Assembly (NCBI RefSeq): GCF_900129215.1
Contig: NZ_FQUQ01000003.1
Coordinates: forward strand, 1,014,045 to 1,078,044
Direction of reading: 5' to 3'
DNA from: Pedobacter caeni
GTDB lineage: Bacteria; Bacteroidota; Bacteroidia; Sphingobacteriales; Sphingobacteriaceae
Length of the DNA: 64,000 nucleotides
The notes under the pieces were generated by a model that saw only the letters and a list, made by a program, of their open reading frames with translations, did no database searches and was not told where the DNA came from. Of the stretch, positions 44,526 to 52,984 are shown in pieces. Each line of letters starts with the position of its first letter. Within the stretch, counting starts at the first letter, position 1. The position numbers and the translations under genes are program-made.

Positions 44526-47500
44526 TTATTTTTGTTTTAATAGGTCAGCATGATCGGATTCCATCTCTTCATCTTCTTCTTCCATCGCTTCTTTACGCTT
44601 GGTTCCTGACAGGTAAGAATAAACCGCAGGAATAATAAAGAGGGTAAGAATCCCTGCAAAGGTCAATCCACCGGCAATTACAATTCCCAGCGACTGGCGG
44701 CTGTTAACCGTCATCGCAATTGGTAAAGCACCAAATATCATCGCCAGTGAAGTCATGAGAATTGGCCGGAAACGTTGTACTGCTGATTGTATGGCCGCAT
44801 CGTATTTTGACAGTCCCTGTTCTTTCAAATGATTGGCAAATTCTACGATCAGGATGCCGTTTTTAGTAATCAATCCCACCAGGGTGATGATTCCAATCTG
44901 ACTAAACACATTTAAACTCTGGTCAAACCAGTATAGACTGAGGATGGCGCCTGTGACGGCCATTGGTACTGTAAGCATAATGATGAGGGGATCACGCAGG
45001 CTCTCAAATTGTGCGGCCATGATCATATAAACGAGTAACAAGGCCAGAATTAGTGTAGAGGTGATATTGCCCTGGCTTTCTTCGTAATCTCTGGATTGAC
45101 CTGCCAAACTCGTTTTGAAATTTTCGTTCAATACCTCTTTTTTGATCCGTGCCATTTCTTCAATCCCATCAGCAAGGCTGACACCTGGTGCCAGGCCGGC
45201 AGAAATCGAGGCTGAAGTATATTGGTCATAACGATAAATCGCAGCAGGACTGATCCCTTCTTCAATCGTAACGAGGTTATCCAGAGAGATCATCTCATTA
45301 TCCGCAGAACGAACATAAATTGAACGGAGATCGCTGATGTCGTTCCTGTTTTTCCGCTCTACCTGACCGATCACTTCATATTGCCTGTCTGACCGTAAAA
45401 AATAACCATAACGCTGGCCGGAGAACGAAAGCTGTAAAGCCCTTGATACTTCCTGTGTAGAAACACCCATTAAGGCTGCTTTCTGCCGGTCTATGTTTAT
45501 TTTTAGTTCAGGTTTATTGATTTTCAAATCGGCGTCTACGAACATGAGTTTTTTACTCTGCCTTGCTGCTGCCAAAAATTTTGGAAGCACTTGTTTAAGG
45601 CTATCCAGAGTAGGAGCCTGAAGTACATATTGTACTGGCATGCCACCACCATATCGTGTACCGATGGTGGGTGGGAGGTAAGGGAATAAAAGGAAGCCCT
45701 TAAATTTGGACGATGCCATTCCGTATTGGTTGTATAAATCCTGTGTACTTGGTTTGCCTTTTTCAGGATCGTTTAGATAAATACTCTGAACAGCGATGTT
45801 AACTGGTGCCGGGGCGGGAATAAAAGAGATACCTACCATAGAATAAGTCTGATACAGCCTGCTGCCTGTAGAATCGTTTACGTATTTTCCCACTTCGGTC
45901 ATTCGTTTTTGCATGTATTCAAACGACACCCCTTCAGGCGCAATAGCGATCAGACTCATGTTGGACCGGTCTTCTATCGGCGCAAGCTCAGATGGTAGTT
46001 TTTTCCCGACAAAATAAATGAGACTGGCCGTGCCGATCAGGAATACAGGAGCTAACCAGCGGCGTTTCATAAAGGCGGTTAATAAATTCGCATATCCTTC
46101 ATTTAAGCGGATGAAAAAAGGCTCTGTGTTCCGGTATAACCAGTTTGGCTTTTCGCTCTTTTTTAATAACAAGGCGCTCAGCATAGGCGAAAGCGTTAAG
46201 GCGACAAAAGCGGATACCAGTACAGATCCCGATACGACAATGGCAAATTCTTTAAACAACTGGCCACTGATCCCACCCATAAAAATAATTGGCATAAATA
46301 CAGCTGCCAGAGTAATGGTGGTGGATATTACTGCGAAATAGATTTCTTTGGACCCTTTGAAAGCAGCCTGGATTGGCGACATGCCTTCTTCGATTTTTTT
46401 ATAGATATTTTCCAGCACCACGATCGCATCATCCACCACTAAACCAATCGCAAGTACCAGGCCCAGCAGGGTGAGTACATTGATGGAAAATCCGGCCACA
46501 TACATAATGAAAAATGCCGAAAGAATGGATACAGGAATGGCCAGTACCGGTATAATGGTAGAGCGCCAGTCTCTGAGGAAAAGAAAGATGATCAGCACGA
46601 CCAAACCGAAGGCGATGAAAAGGGTTTCTTCTACTTCTTTAATGGATTTACGCACGGGACTTGTGAAATCGAAACCAACAATCAACCGGTATTCCTTTGG
46701 AACTTCCTTGCGCAATTGCTCTAATCTGACATAAAACTCATCTACGACCTTGATTGCGTTAGCCCCACGTTGGATCTGAACGGCAATACCCACCCCAATC
46801 CGGTTTAAATTACCGGTTTCATTGATAATTGCAGTTCGCTCATTTTCCTCTCCCAGTTTTGCAGACCCGATATCTTTTAGCCGCACTACTGTGTTTCCCT
46901 CGCGTTTAATGATCATTTCATTGAAATCTTCTACGGTAGTTAAGCGGCCGAGGGTACGTACACTTAGCTCATTGTTTGCGCCTTCTATTCTGCCGGAAGG
47001 TAAATCCAGATTCTCTCTTGATAAAGCCTGCCGGATGTCTTCAGGAGTGAGCATGTACGCAGCCAGCTTAGTGGGATCAAACCGTAACCGCATGGCATAC
47101 TTATGTTCACCAACAACTGCAACACTGTTTACCCCGGGGATAGACTGCATTCTGTCTTTTATCATCGTGGAGGCAAGATGACTTACTTCCCGGATGTCCT
47201 TGGTATCGCTTTCTACTTCTAAAAAGGCAACCAGGTTATCAGGAGAGGAAGCTTTTGCAACAACAGGCGGATCTACATCGGCAGGAAGCTGCTTTCTGGA
47301 TTTGGCCACTTTATCGCGGACATCGTTCAGTGCATCTTCCAAATCGACATCCCGGTTAAATTCTATGGAAATGACACTCACCTGTTCCCTGGATTCAGAA
47401 GAAATGGTTCTGACGCCATTGGATTCTGCAATAGATTCTTCCATAGGCTTGGTGATTTTGGAAGCAATCACATCCGGGCTCGCACCGGGATAATAGGTGA

Positions 47501-47642
47501 CCACCGAGATCACCGGAGGTTCTGTAAGGGGATATTCCCTGACCCCTAGATAGTTCCAGCCAACAATCCCCATAATAACGATAAAGGCAGAAAAGACACC
47601 TGCCAGAACCGGTTTTTTTATACTTAATGATGATAAACTCAT
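44526..47642 (-). CDS. RND efflux permease (AcrB/MexB-like, HAE type)
   Basis: 1038 residues and 12 transmembrane helices with two large periplasmic loops. TM4 carries GLVVDDAIVVLENIYKKIEE with the paired Asp residues of hydrophobe/amphiphile pumps, unlike CusA-type metal pumps, so drugs or other organics are the likely substrates despite the metal-gene context. Other blocks: YYPGASPDVIASKITKPMEE; FLRDWRSTIIPVLAIPVSI; GLITKNGILIVEFANHL. It is 20 bp behind the adaptor gene. The acidic tail EEEDEEMESDHADLL is unusual. Confidence 0.95.
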   Translation of the reverse strand: MSLSSLSIKKPVLAGVFSAFIVIMGIVGWNYLGVREYPLTEPPVISVVTYYPGASPDVIASKITKPMEESIAESNGVRTISSESREQVSVISIEFNRDVDLEDALNDVRDKVAKSRKQLPADVDPPVVAKASSPDNLVAFLEVESDTKDIREVSHLASTMIKDRMQSIPGVNSVAVVGEHKYAMRLRFDPTKLAAYMLTPEDIRQALSRENLDLPSGRIEGANNELSVRTLGRLTTVEDFNEMIIKREGNTVVRLKDIGSAKLGEENERTAIINETGNLNRIGVGIAVQIQRGANAIKVVDEFYVRLEQLRKEVPKEYRLIVGFDFTSPVRKSIKEVEETLFIAFGLVVLIIFLFLRDWRSTIIPVLAIPVSILSAFFIMYVAGFSINVLTLLGLVLAIGLVVDDAIVVLENIYKKIEEGMSPIQAAFKGSKEIYFAVISTTITLAAVFMPIIFMGGISGQLFKEFAIVVSGSVLVSAFVALTLSPMLSALLLKKSEKPNWLYRNTEPFFIRLNEGYANLLTAFMKRRWLAPVFLIGTASLIYFVGKKLPSELAPIEDRSNMSLIAIAPEGVSFEYMQKRMTEVGKYVNDSTGSRLYQTYSMVGISFIPAPAPVNIAVQSIYLNDPEKGKPSTQDLYNQYGMASSKFKGFLLFPYLPPTIGTRYGGGMPVQYVLQAPTLDSLKQVLPKFLAAARQSKKLMFVDADLKINKPELKINIDRQKAALMGVSTQEVSRALQLSFSGQRYGYFLRSDRQYEVIGQVERKNRNDISDLRSIYVRSADNEMISLDNLVTIEEGISPAAIYRYDQYTSASISAGLAPGVSLADGIEEMARIKKEVLNENFKTSLAGQSRDYEESQGNITSTLILALLLVYMIMAAQFESLRDPLIIMLTVPMAVTGAILSLYWFDQSLNVFSQIGIITLVGLITKNGILIVEFANHLKEQGLSKYDAAIQSAVQRFRPILMTSLAMIFGALPIAMTVNSRQSLGIVIAGGLTFAGILTLFIIPAVYSYLSGTKRKEAMEEEDEEMESDHADLLKQK

Positions 47643-47662
47643 GATTTTAAATTTGAAATAGA

Positions 47663-48733
47663 TTATTTGGTAGCAACAGCCTGAACAGGCATGCCATCAC
47701 CAAGACGAAGAAGATTGGATACAATGACACTGTCGCCATTGTTTAAACCAGAGGTGATAATGGCTGAGGTTTCAGTTCTGTTGCCAATGCTCACGGGCTT
47801 TGATTTGGCAAGACCATTTTCAACCACAAAGACACTATATCCCTCTCCGCTGGGGATGAGCGCTTCAGTTGGTAAGTTAATTGCTTTTGCATTTTTTGCT
47901 GAGGTCTGGAAATGGATCTTGACAGACAAACCTGCCCTGAACTTTCCCTCAGGATTACCTGCGCTGGCCTGCACTTTTAGTGCTCTGTTTTGAGCATTAA
48001 GCCCCGGTTCGGTAGCTTGAATGCTGGCCGTCTGTTGCTGATCAGAAAGAGCGGTGGTAAAATTGATCTTACTGCCTGTTTTAACCAGTGGGAGGTACTT
48101 TTCCGGGACAGAAAAATTGATCTTAACGGTAGCCTGGTCCTGCAGGCTAACCAGCGCTGTCCCTGGGGAGACAAAAGCGCCCGGATCCAGATTTGAAATG
48201 CCGATCTTTCCTGAAAAAGGAGCCCGGATTTCGGTTTTGTTCAACTCCACCTGGAGCTGCTCCCGCTGCGCTTCGAGTGCTTGTAATTTTACCACTGTCT
48301 CATCGTACTGCTGCTGATTGACCGTTTCTGTTTTCAGCAGATTACTGATCCTTTGCTCATTCAGGCGGGCTAATTTCAATTCAGAATTCAATCCCTTTAA
48401 CCGGGCCTTCAGGTCAGCATCGTTTAATTTATACAGCAATTGTCCCTTGCTGACATTTCCGCCGTCCTGAAAAGCCACCTGAACAATCTTTTGGGCGATT
48501 TCACTGACGATGGCTACTTCCCGATAAGGGGCCATGGTACCTACAATCACTTCCTCCTGATTCAGGCTCTCTTCGCTTACAACGATCACATCCACTTGCA
48601 ATTTGCTGACATCTGCACCTGCCGCGGCAGCCGGCTTTTGTGCTTTTTCCTTATTCTCATTACAGGCAATCAGCAATATACTGCAGAGTACAGGAAGGAA
48701 AATAGCTTTTAGTTTATTTGTATCTTTTAACAT
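47663..48733 (-). CDS. RND periplasmic adaptor (membrane fusion lipoprotein)
   Basis: 356 residues from ATG 48733, which gives a clean lipobox (ILLIAC, Cys 24); the longer frame has a poor start. It has biotinyl-lipoyl halves (SEIAQKIVQVAFQDGGNVSK and APFSGKIGISNLDPGAFVSP) flanking a coiled-coil hairpin (about 105-165), followed by beta-barrel and membrane-proximal domains. It is the first gene of the MFP-RND-TolC-DHA2-reductase series, 45 bp downstream of regulon site D. Confidence 0.94.
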   Translation of the reverse strand: MLKDTNKLKAIFLPVLCSILLIACNENKEKAQKPAAAAGADVSKLQVDVIVVSEESLNQEEVIVGTMAPYREVAIVSEIAQKIVQVAFQDGGNVSKGQLLYKLNDADLKARLKGLNSELKLARLNEQRISNLLKTETVNQQQYDETVVKLQALEAQREQLQVELNKTEIRAPFSGKIGISNLDPGAFVSPGTALVSLQDQATVKINFSVPEKYLPLVKTGSKINFTTALSDQQQTASIQATEPGLNAQNRALKVQASAGNPEGKFRAGLSVKIHFQTSAKNAKAINLPTEALIPSGEGYSVFVVENGLAKSKPVSIGNRTETSAIITSGLNNGDSVIVSNLLRLGDGMPVQAVATK

Positions 48734-48777
48734 GATCTGATGAATAATGGTGGAATAAATAGTTGTTTTAACGGGTG

Positions 48778-48838
48778 TAAATTTAGCGGGCATTACCAGC
48801 CCATACTTTATACTATTGCAGGTAAGAGTTATAGAATT
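48778..48838 (-). promoter_or_regulatory. Regulon site D: 21-bp-period direct repeat plus -7 box
   Basis: TATACTATT (48809-48817), 12 nt, TATAGAATT (48830-48838). On the minus strand TAAATTTA (48785 to 48778; 7 of 8 to TAnnTTTG) follows after 23 bp. It lies upstream of the efflux operon and directly after the copA terminator. Confidence 0.65.
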
Positions 48839-48853
48839 TCTGCAGGAATTATT

Positions 48854-48885
48854 AAAAAAAAATGCCCGGTTTAAGGCCGGGCATT
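48854..48885 (-). terminator. Rho-independent terminator of copA
   Basis: AATGCCCGG (48861-48869) and CCGGGCATT (48877-48885) form a GC-rich stem; on the minus strand a run of nine T residues follows. It ends the P-type ATPase transcript. Confidence 0.9.
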
Positions 48886-48906
48886 GGAAAAATGGGGGGA
48901 TTGGTT

Positions 48907-51168
48907 TTACAATTTTGCGGTCTTTAGTCTTAAACTATTGCTGACCACCGAAACAGAGCTTAAGGCCATTGCTGCACCGGCAATCATCGGATCCAGTAAA
49001 AAACCATTGATGGGATACAATAGTCCGGCTGCAATGGGAATGCCGATGAGGTTATAAATAAAGGCCCAGAATAAATTCTGTTTGATGGTGTTTACTGTTC
49101 TGCCTGAAAGTTTTAATGCTTTGGGTACCATGTTCAGATCAGAAGTGATCAATGTCATCTTTGCCACATCCATTGCGATGTCAGAGCCCTTGCCCATAGC
49201 AATGCTCACATCGGCCTGTGCAAGGGCATGGCTATCGTTAATGCCGTCCCCAACCATGGCAACAATTTTCCCTTGCGATTGTAATTCTTTTACAAAGTCT
49301 GCCTTGTCTGAAGGCATTACTTCTGCTTTATAATGTTTTAAACCTACTTGTTTAGCTACAGCGGCCGCCGTTTGCTTGTTATCTCCGGTGAGCATATAGA
49401 CCTCAATCCCCCTGTTTTGTAGGGTTTCAATGGCCTCTTGCGAAGTAGACTTGATTTTGTCGGCAATGGCAATGGCCGCCAGCCCGTTTTTTTCATCCGC
49501 AAAATAAATCACGGTTTTAGCTTCTTCCTGCCATATTTCAGCCTGAATGAGCAAGTCCTGGCTTACTGAGATCCCATATTCAGTCATTAATGCTTTGTTG
49601 CCAATAAAATACTGCTGGCCCTGCTGAACGGCTTTTATTCCTTTGCCGGTGATGCTTTCAAAATGCGCTAAGCGAACTGTTGTTACCGATTCTTCTTTTA
49701 AACGGTTGATCACCGCTTCCGCAAGTGGATGCTCAGACTGGGCTTCCATAGCATATAAAATCTGTTTGTTCAGGGCAAGATCTGCAGGTGTATTGTTCCA
49801 GATCATATCCGTTACCACAGGTCTGCCTTCTGTAATTGTACCGGTCTTATCCAGGATAACTGCATTTACTTTATGGCCAAGTTCCAGGCTCTCTGCGTCT
49901 TTGATCAGGATGTTGTTTTCTGCACCTTTTCCAACACCAACCATGATCGCTGTGGGGGTGGCCAATCCCAATGCGCATGGACATGCAATTACCAACACGG
50001 TAACTGAAGTGAGTAAAGCGTGAGTGAACGCTGCTTCAGCACCTACGAGCATCCATACCGTAAAAGTAAGGATGGCAATACTGATGACCACCGGGACGAA
50101 TATCCCTGCAATTTTATCTACCAGTTTTTGAACCGGGGCCTTACTTCCCTGAGCTTCCTGAACCATTTTAATGATCTGAGCCAGAATGGTATCACCACCA
50201 ACTTTTTCGGCTTTGAACTCAAAACTACCTTTCTGATTGATCGTACCCGCAAACACTTTTTCTCCCTTCGATTTGGCAACAGCAACGGGTTCACCACTGA
50301 TCATGCTTTCGTCCACATATGAGTTTCCTTCAGTTACTACTCCATCTACAGGTATTTTTTCTCCTGGCTTTACCACAATGATGTTTCCAACCTGTACCTG
50401 TGAAACAGGGATTTCCTGCGTCATGCCGTCAATAATGACATTCACCGTTTTTGGCTGCATGCCCATTAATTTTTTAATGGCTGATGAGGTGTTGGATTTG
50501 GCTTTTTCTTCCAGTAATTTACCCAGGGAGATGAACGCAATAATCACCGCTGCTGCTTCGAAATAAACATGTGCATGGAGGCCCTGCTGGTGCCAGAACT
50601 CCGGATAGATGGTATTAAAAGCGCTGAACAGGAACGCAATTCCGGTACTTAAAGCAACCAGGGTGTCCATATTGGCTTTGCGGTATCTGGCTTGCCTGGC
50701 AGCATTGATAAAATAGCTGCGGCCCAAATAGAAAACTACAGGGATGGACAGCGCCATCATGATCCAGTTGCCGTAAGGAAGATCCATAAAGAACATCCCG
50801 ATCACGACTATAGGGATGGAAAGAATGACCGCCCAAATGGTTCTTTTTTTCAGTTGCTGGTAATGTTTGATCTGGGCATCCTGCTGCACCTGTTGCGGAT
50901 CTTCGGCATCTACAATAAGGTCATACCCGATGCCTCGAATTGCATTTTGCAATTCCTCTGCTTTAATCGTTTCATCATATTCAGCCCAGGCAGTCTGATT
51001 GGCATAATTCACGCCTGCATTATGGACACCTTTAGCCGACTTAAGCATACTTTCCACACTTACTGCACAGGCAGCGCAGGTCATTCCCAAAACCGGGAAA
51101 GTTTTTTTTATATAACTATTTTGTGAAAGTTTTTTTTTGTGTTTTTGATCTGAAGTGACTGCTTCCAT
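48907..51168 (-). CDS. copA: Copper-type P1B ATPase (heavy-metal exporter)
   Basis: 753 residues. One N-terminal HMA domain has an intact site GMTCAAC (Cys 31, Cys 34). Further landmarks: an actuator TGES-equivalent (MISGEPV), transmembrane metal motif CPC in VIACPCALGLATPT (about 395-397), phosphorylation Asp about 440 in DKTGTITEG, the SEHPL nucleotide-binding motif, and hinge MVGDGINDSHALAQADVSIA. The CPC with a downstream YN and MxxSS pattern indicates Cu(I)/Ag(I) export from the cytoplasm. Regulon site B lies just upstream, and two HMA-AraC regulators are next. Confidence 0.95.
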   Translation of the reverse strand: MEAVTSDQKHKKKLSQNSYIKKTFPVLGMTCAACAVSVESMLKSAKGVHNAGVNYANQTAWAEYDETIKAEELQNAIRGIGYDLIVDAEDPQQVQQDAQIKHYQQLKKRTIWAVILSIPIVVIGMFFMDLPYGNWIMMALSIPVVFYLGRSYFINAARQARYRKANMDTLVALSTGIAFLFSAFNTIYPEFWHQQGLHAHVYFEAAAVIIAFISLGKLLEEKAKSNTSSAIKKLMGMQPKTVNVIIDGMTQEIPVSQVQVGNIIVVKPGEKIPVDGVVTEGNSYVDESMISGEPVAVAKSKGEKVFAGTINQKGSFEFKAEKVGGDTILAQIIKMVQEAQGSKAPVQKLVDKIAGIFVPVVISIAILTFTVWMLVGAEAAFTHALLTSVTVLVIACPCALGLATPTAIMVGVGKGAENNILIKDAESLELGHKVNAVILDKTGTITEGRPVVTDMIWNNTPADLALNKQILYAMEAQSEHPLAEAVINRLKEESVTTVRLAHFESITGKGIKAVQQGQQYFIGNKALMTEYGISVSQDLLIQAEIWQEEAKTVIYFADEKNGLAAIAIADKIKSTSQEAIETLQNRGIEVYMLTGDNKQTAAAVAKQVGLKHYKAEVMPSDKADFVKELQSQGKIVAMVGDGINDSHALAQADVSIAMGKGSDIAMDVAKMTLITSDLNMVPKALKLSGRTVNTIKQNLFWAFIYNLIGIPIAAGLLYPINGFLLDPMIAGAAMALSSVSVVSNSLRLKTAKL

Positions 51169-51187
51169 GTTGTTTTATTTAGTGCAA

Positions 51188-51248
51188 CAAAGCTAAAGGG
51201 GGCTGATGCCCTGGTTCTTATACAATTACCTGAAAGATGTATATAATT
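51188..51248 (-). promoter_or_regulatory. Regulon site B: 21-bp-period direct repeat plus -7 box
   Basis: TATACAATT (51219-51227), 12 nt, TATATAATT (51240-51248). On the minus strand TAGCTTTG (51195 to 51188) follows after 23 bp. The repeat edge is 51 bp from the copA ATG, the same distance as site C from its gene. Confidence 0.78.
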
Positions 51249-51254
51249 ATAAGG

Positions 51255-51872
51255 TTACTCTGCCTGGTCTTTCGGCTTTAGATTTTTCTGCTTCAGGCTT
51301 TTCTGCATGATGACCAGCTTGTCCTGCCTTATTTTTTTATAATAAGCAAAATCGAAGCCCGTATGTTTCTTTAACTGCCTCGAAAGGTAAGCCACGCTAC
51401 TATAACCCAGTGTGTTGGCGATATCTGTTAACGATTTATCCGTATAGACTAAAAGACCTTTTACTTCCTCAATTTTCTTTTGGATGATATACTGTTCCAG
51501 GGTATCACCTTGTGTAAGGGAAAATATGGCGCTTAGTGAATCATAGTCCTTATTTAATTCCTCGCTGATCAGCTTTGAGAATTTAACAGGCTCTCCGGTG
51601 TCAGATTGTTCGGCGATACCGCGTTCGACCGTAAGTTTAATCTGACCAATCAATTGCTCATTCTTATCGTGCAACAGATCGAATCCATTTTTTTGTAAAA
51701 CCACTTTTAAGGTTTGTTCATCAACAGGAGTTTTGCTATTCTCTTTTAAGATTACTTCTCCCAAATTTATACTTGAAATATCTAAACCGAGTTTGAATAG
51801 TTCATCGCTGATTACAGTAATGCAGCGGTTACAAACCATTCCTTTAATTAGTAGTGTATTGTTCTTTTTCAT
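51255..51872 (-). CDS. HMA-like/AraC fusion regulator 1
   Basis: 205 residues from ATG 51872; an in-frame GTG at 51896 is less likely. The first about 60 residues look like a metal-binding HMA-type fold with MVCNRC (LIKGMVCNRCITVISDELFK; SSINLGEVILKE). The C-terminal about 100 residues are an AraC double helix-turn-helix (TLEQYIIQKKIEEVKGLLVY; LTDIANTLGYSSVAYLSRQL; HTGFDFAYYKKIR). It is probably a soft-metal-responsive activator. Its gene has its own regulon site (E), implying autoregulation. A Lys-rich tail follows the HTH. Confidence 0.85.
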   Translation of the reverse strand: MKKNNTLLIKGMVCNRCITVISDELFKLGLDISSINLGEVILKENSKTPVDEQTLKVVLQKNGFDLLHDKNEQLIGQIKLTVERGIAEQSDTGEPVKFSKLISEELNKDYDSLSAIFSLTQGDTLEQYIIQKKIEEVKGLLVYTDKSLTDIANTLGYSSVAYLSRQLKKHTGFDFAYYKKIRQDKLVIMQKSLKQKNLKPKDQAE

Positions 51873-51910
51873 TGGAATATATTTGTTTTTTATCACAAAG
51901 AATTTATACT

Positions 51911-51971
51911 CAAAAATAAACTGGAATGCTAAATTTGGGGTTACACTATTCGGGGAAACATGTATAGAATT
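51911..51971 (-). promoter_or_regulatory. Regulon site E: 21-bp-period direct repeat plus -7 box
   Basis: TACACTATT (51942-51950), 12 nt, TATAGAATT (51963-51971). On the minus strand TATTTTTG (51918 to 51911) follows after 23 bp. It lies between the two regulator genes and overlaps the upstream stop codon by one base. Confidence 0.68.
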
Positions 51972-52534
51972 TACAACTGGTCTAATGGCTTGCGGGCATT
52001 TTCTTTTATACTTTTAAAATGCGTAGGGGTAAAGCCTGTGGCTTTTTTGAACTGAGTGGAAAGGTACTGGACGCTACTGTAACCTAGTCTATGAGCAATC
52101 TCACTCAGTGTAAGTTCATTGTACGCTAAAAATTCCTTGGCTCTTTCTACACGCTGAAGAATAATATATTGTTCAATTGTAATGCCTTCAATAGTTGAAA
52201 AAAGCGAGCTGATGTAATTGTAATCTATACTGAGTTTTTGCTGGATCAGGTAGGATAATTTAATGGTTAAATCTATTTTGTCAGCCCCATGAACAGTTTC
52301 AATGACGAGGTTCTTGACCTTTTCTACCAGCACCATTTTACGGTCATCCAATAGCTCAAACCCATTTTCTGACAACCAGTTTCTTAAATAACTCATCTGC
52401 TCAATACTGAGATCCTCTTCTAATTCAACTTCTCCCAGCTGTATCCGGACAGGTTGTATATCCATCTTTTCAAATCCTTGTTTTATAACAATGATGCACC
52501 TGTGACATACCATATTCTTGATGGAAACTTTCAT
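51971..52534 (-). CDS. HMA-like/AraC fusion regulator 2
   Basis: 187 residues and paralogous to the neighbour. The N-terminal HMA-like region has MVCHRC (Cys 10, Cys 13) within VSIKNMVCHRCIIVIKQGF. A linker domain spans about 60-100, and the AraC HTH about 95-180 (EQYIILQRVERAKEFLAYNE; LSEIAHRLGYSSVQYLSTQF; TGFTPTHFKS). Only the DNA-binding half is a classical AraC feature; the metal motif replaces the usual cupin sensor. Transcribed from site A, 136 bp upstream. Confidence 0.85.
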   Translation of the reverse strand: MKVSIKNMVCHRCIIVIKQGFEKMDIQPVRIQLGEVELEEDLSIEQMSYLRNWLSENGFELLDDRKMVLVEKVKNLVIETVHGADKIDLTIKLSYLIQQKLSIDYNYISSLFSTIEGITIEQYIILQRVERAKEFLAYNELTLSEIAHRLGYSSVQYLSTQFKKATGFTPTHFKSIKENARKPLDQL

Positions 52535-52984
52535 TTAAAAGCCTGCTGAAATGCTGAATTGGTCATTAAATACTTATGATTTGATGCAATGAGATCTTTA
52601 TACCCTGAGTCATAGATCTTCTTGTCAAAACCTTAACGCAAACGTAGCGCTCTTAAGCTGTTCGAAAACTATATAATTACAGGAAAAACTTATATAATTT
52701 CGTTCTCGTCCACTAGGCTGTATAGATGTATTGCAGGCACTCTGAAGATCAATAGAAGACCCAAATAACAGTTGAGGACCTGGATATATTTAACAACTGG
52801 CAAAAGGGCCATAAAATGGCTTACTAACAGGAATTCTCAACTATCCAGAAATCAAAAAAAAGAACTTGTGGATTGTATAATGGAGAAAATTGATGTTTCC
52901 TTGTACTTTGTGAAGAAAATAAAGCGTATTTTTATAAAGAAGAATTACTAAATAGGAAAGCAATATTCATAAAATTAATACGAT
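52535..52984. other. Divergent intergenic region, regulator 2 and RiPP operon
   Basis: 450 bp without a credible gene. It contains regulon site A (minus direction). Toward the RiPP genes the only promoter-like string is TTG-TACTTTG near 52906, one base short of TAnnTTTG, so that promoter is uncertain. No small precursor-like frame was found here. Confidence 0.5.
52639..52699 (-). promoter_or_regulatory. Regulon site A: 21-bp-period direct repeat plus -7 box
   Basis: TATATAATT (52670-52678), 12 nt, TATATAATT (52691-52699): the most perfect repeat of the five. On the minus strand TACGTTTG (52646 to 52639) follows after 23 bp. It points to regulator 2 with a leader of about 100 nt. Confidence 0.75.

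Noticed and set aside
44526..47642. CusA-type heavy-metal RND pump
   Set aside because: TM4 has the paired Asp residues of hydrophobe pumps, so metal export through it is not supported despite the neighbouring metal genes.
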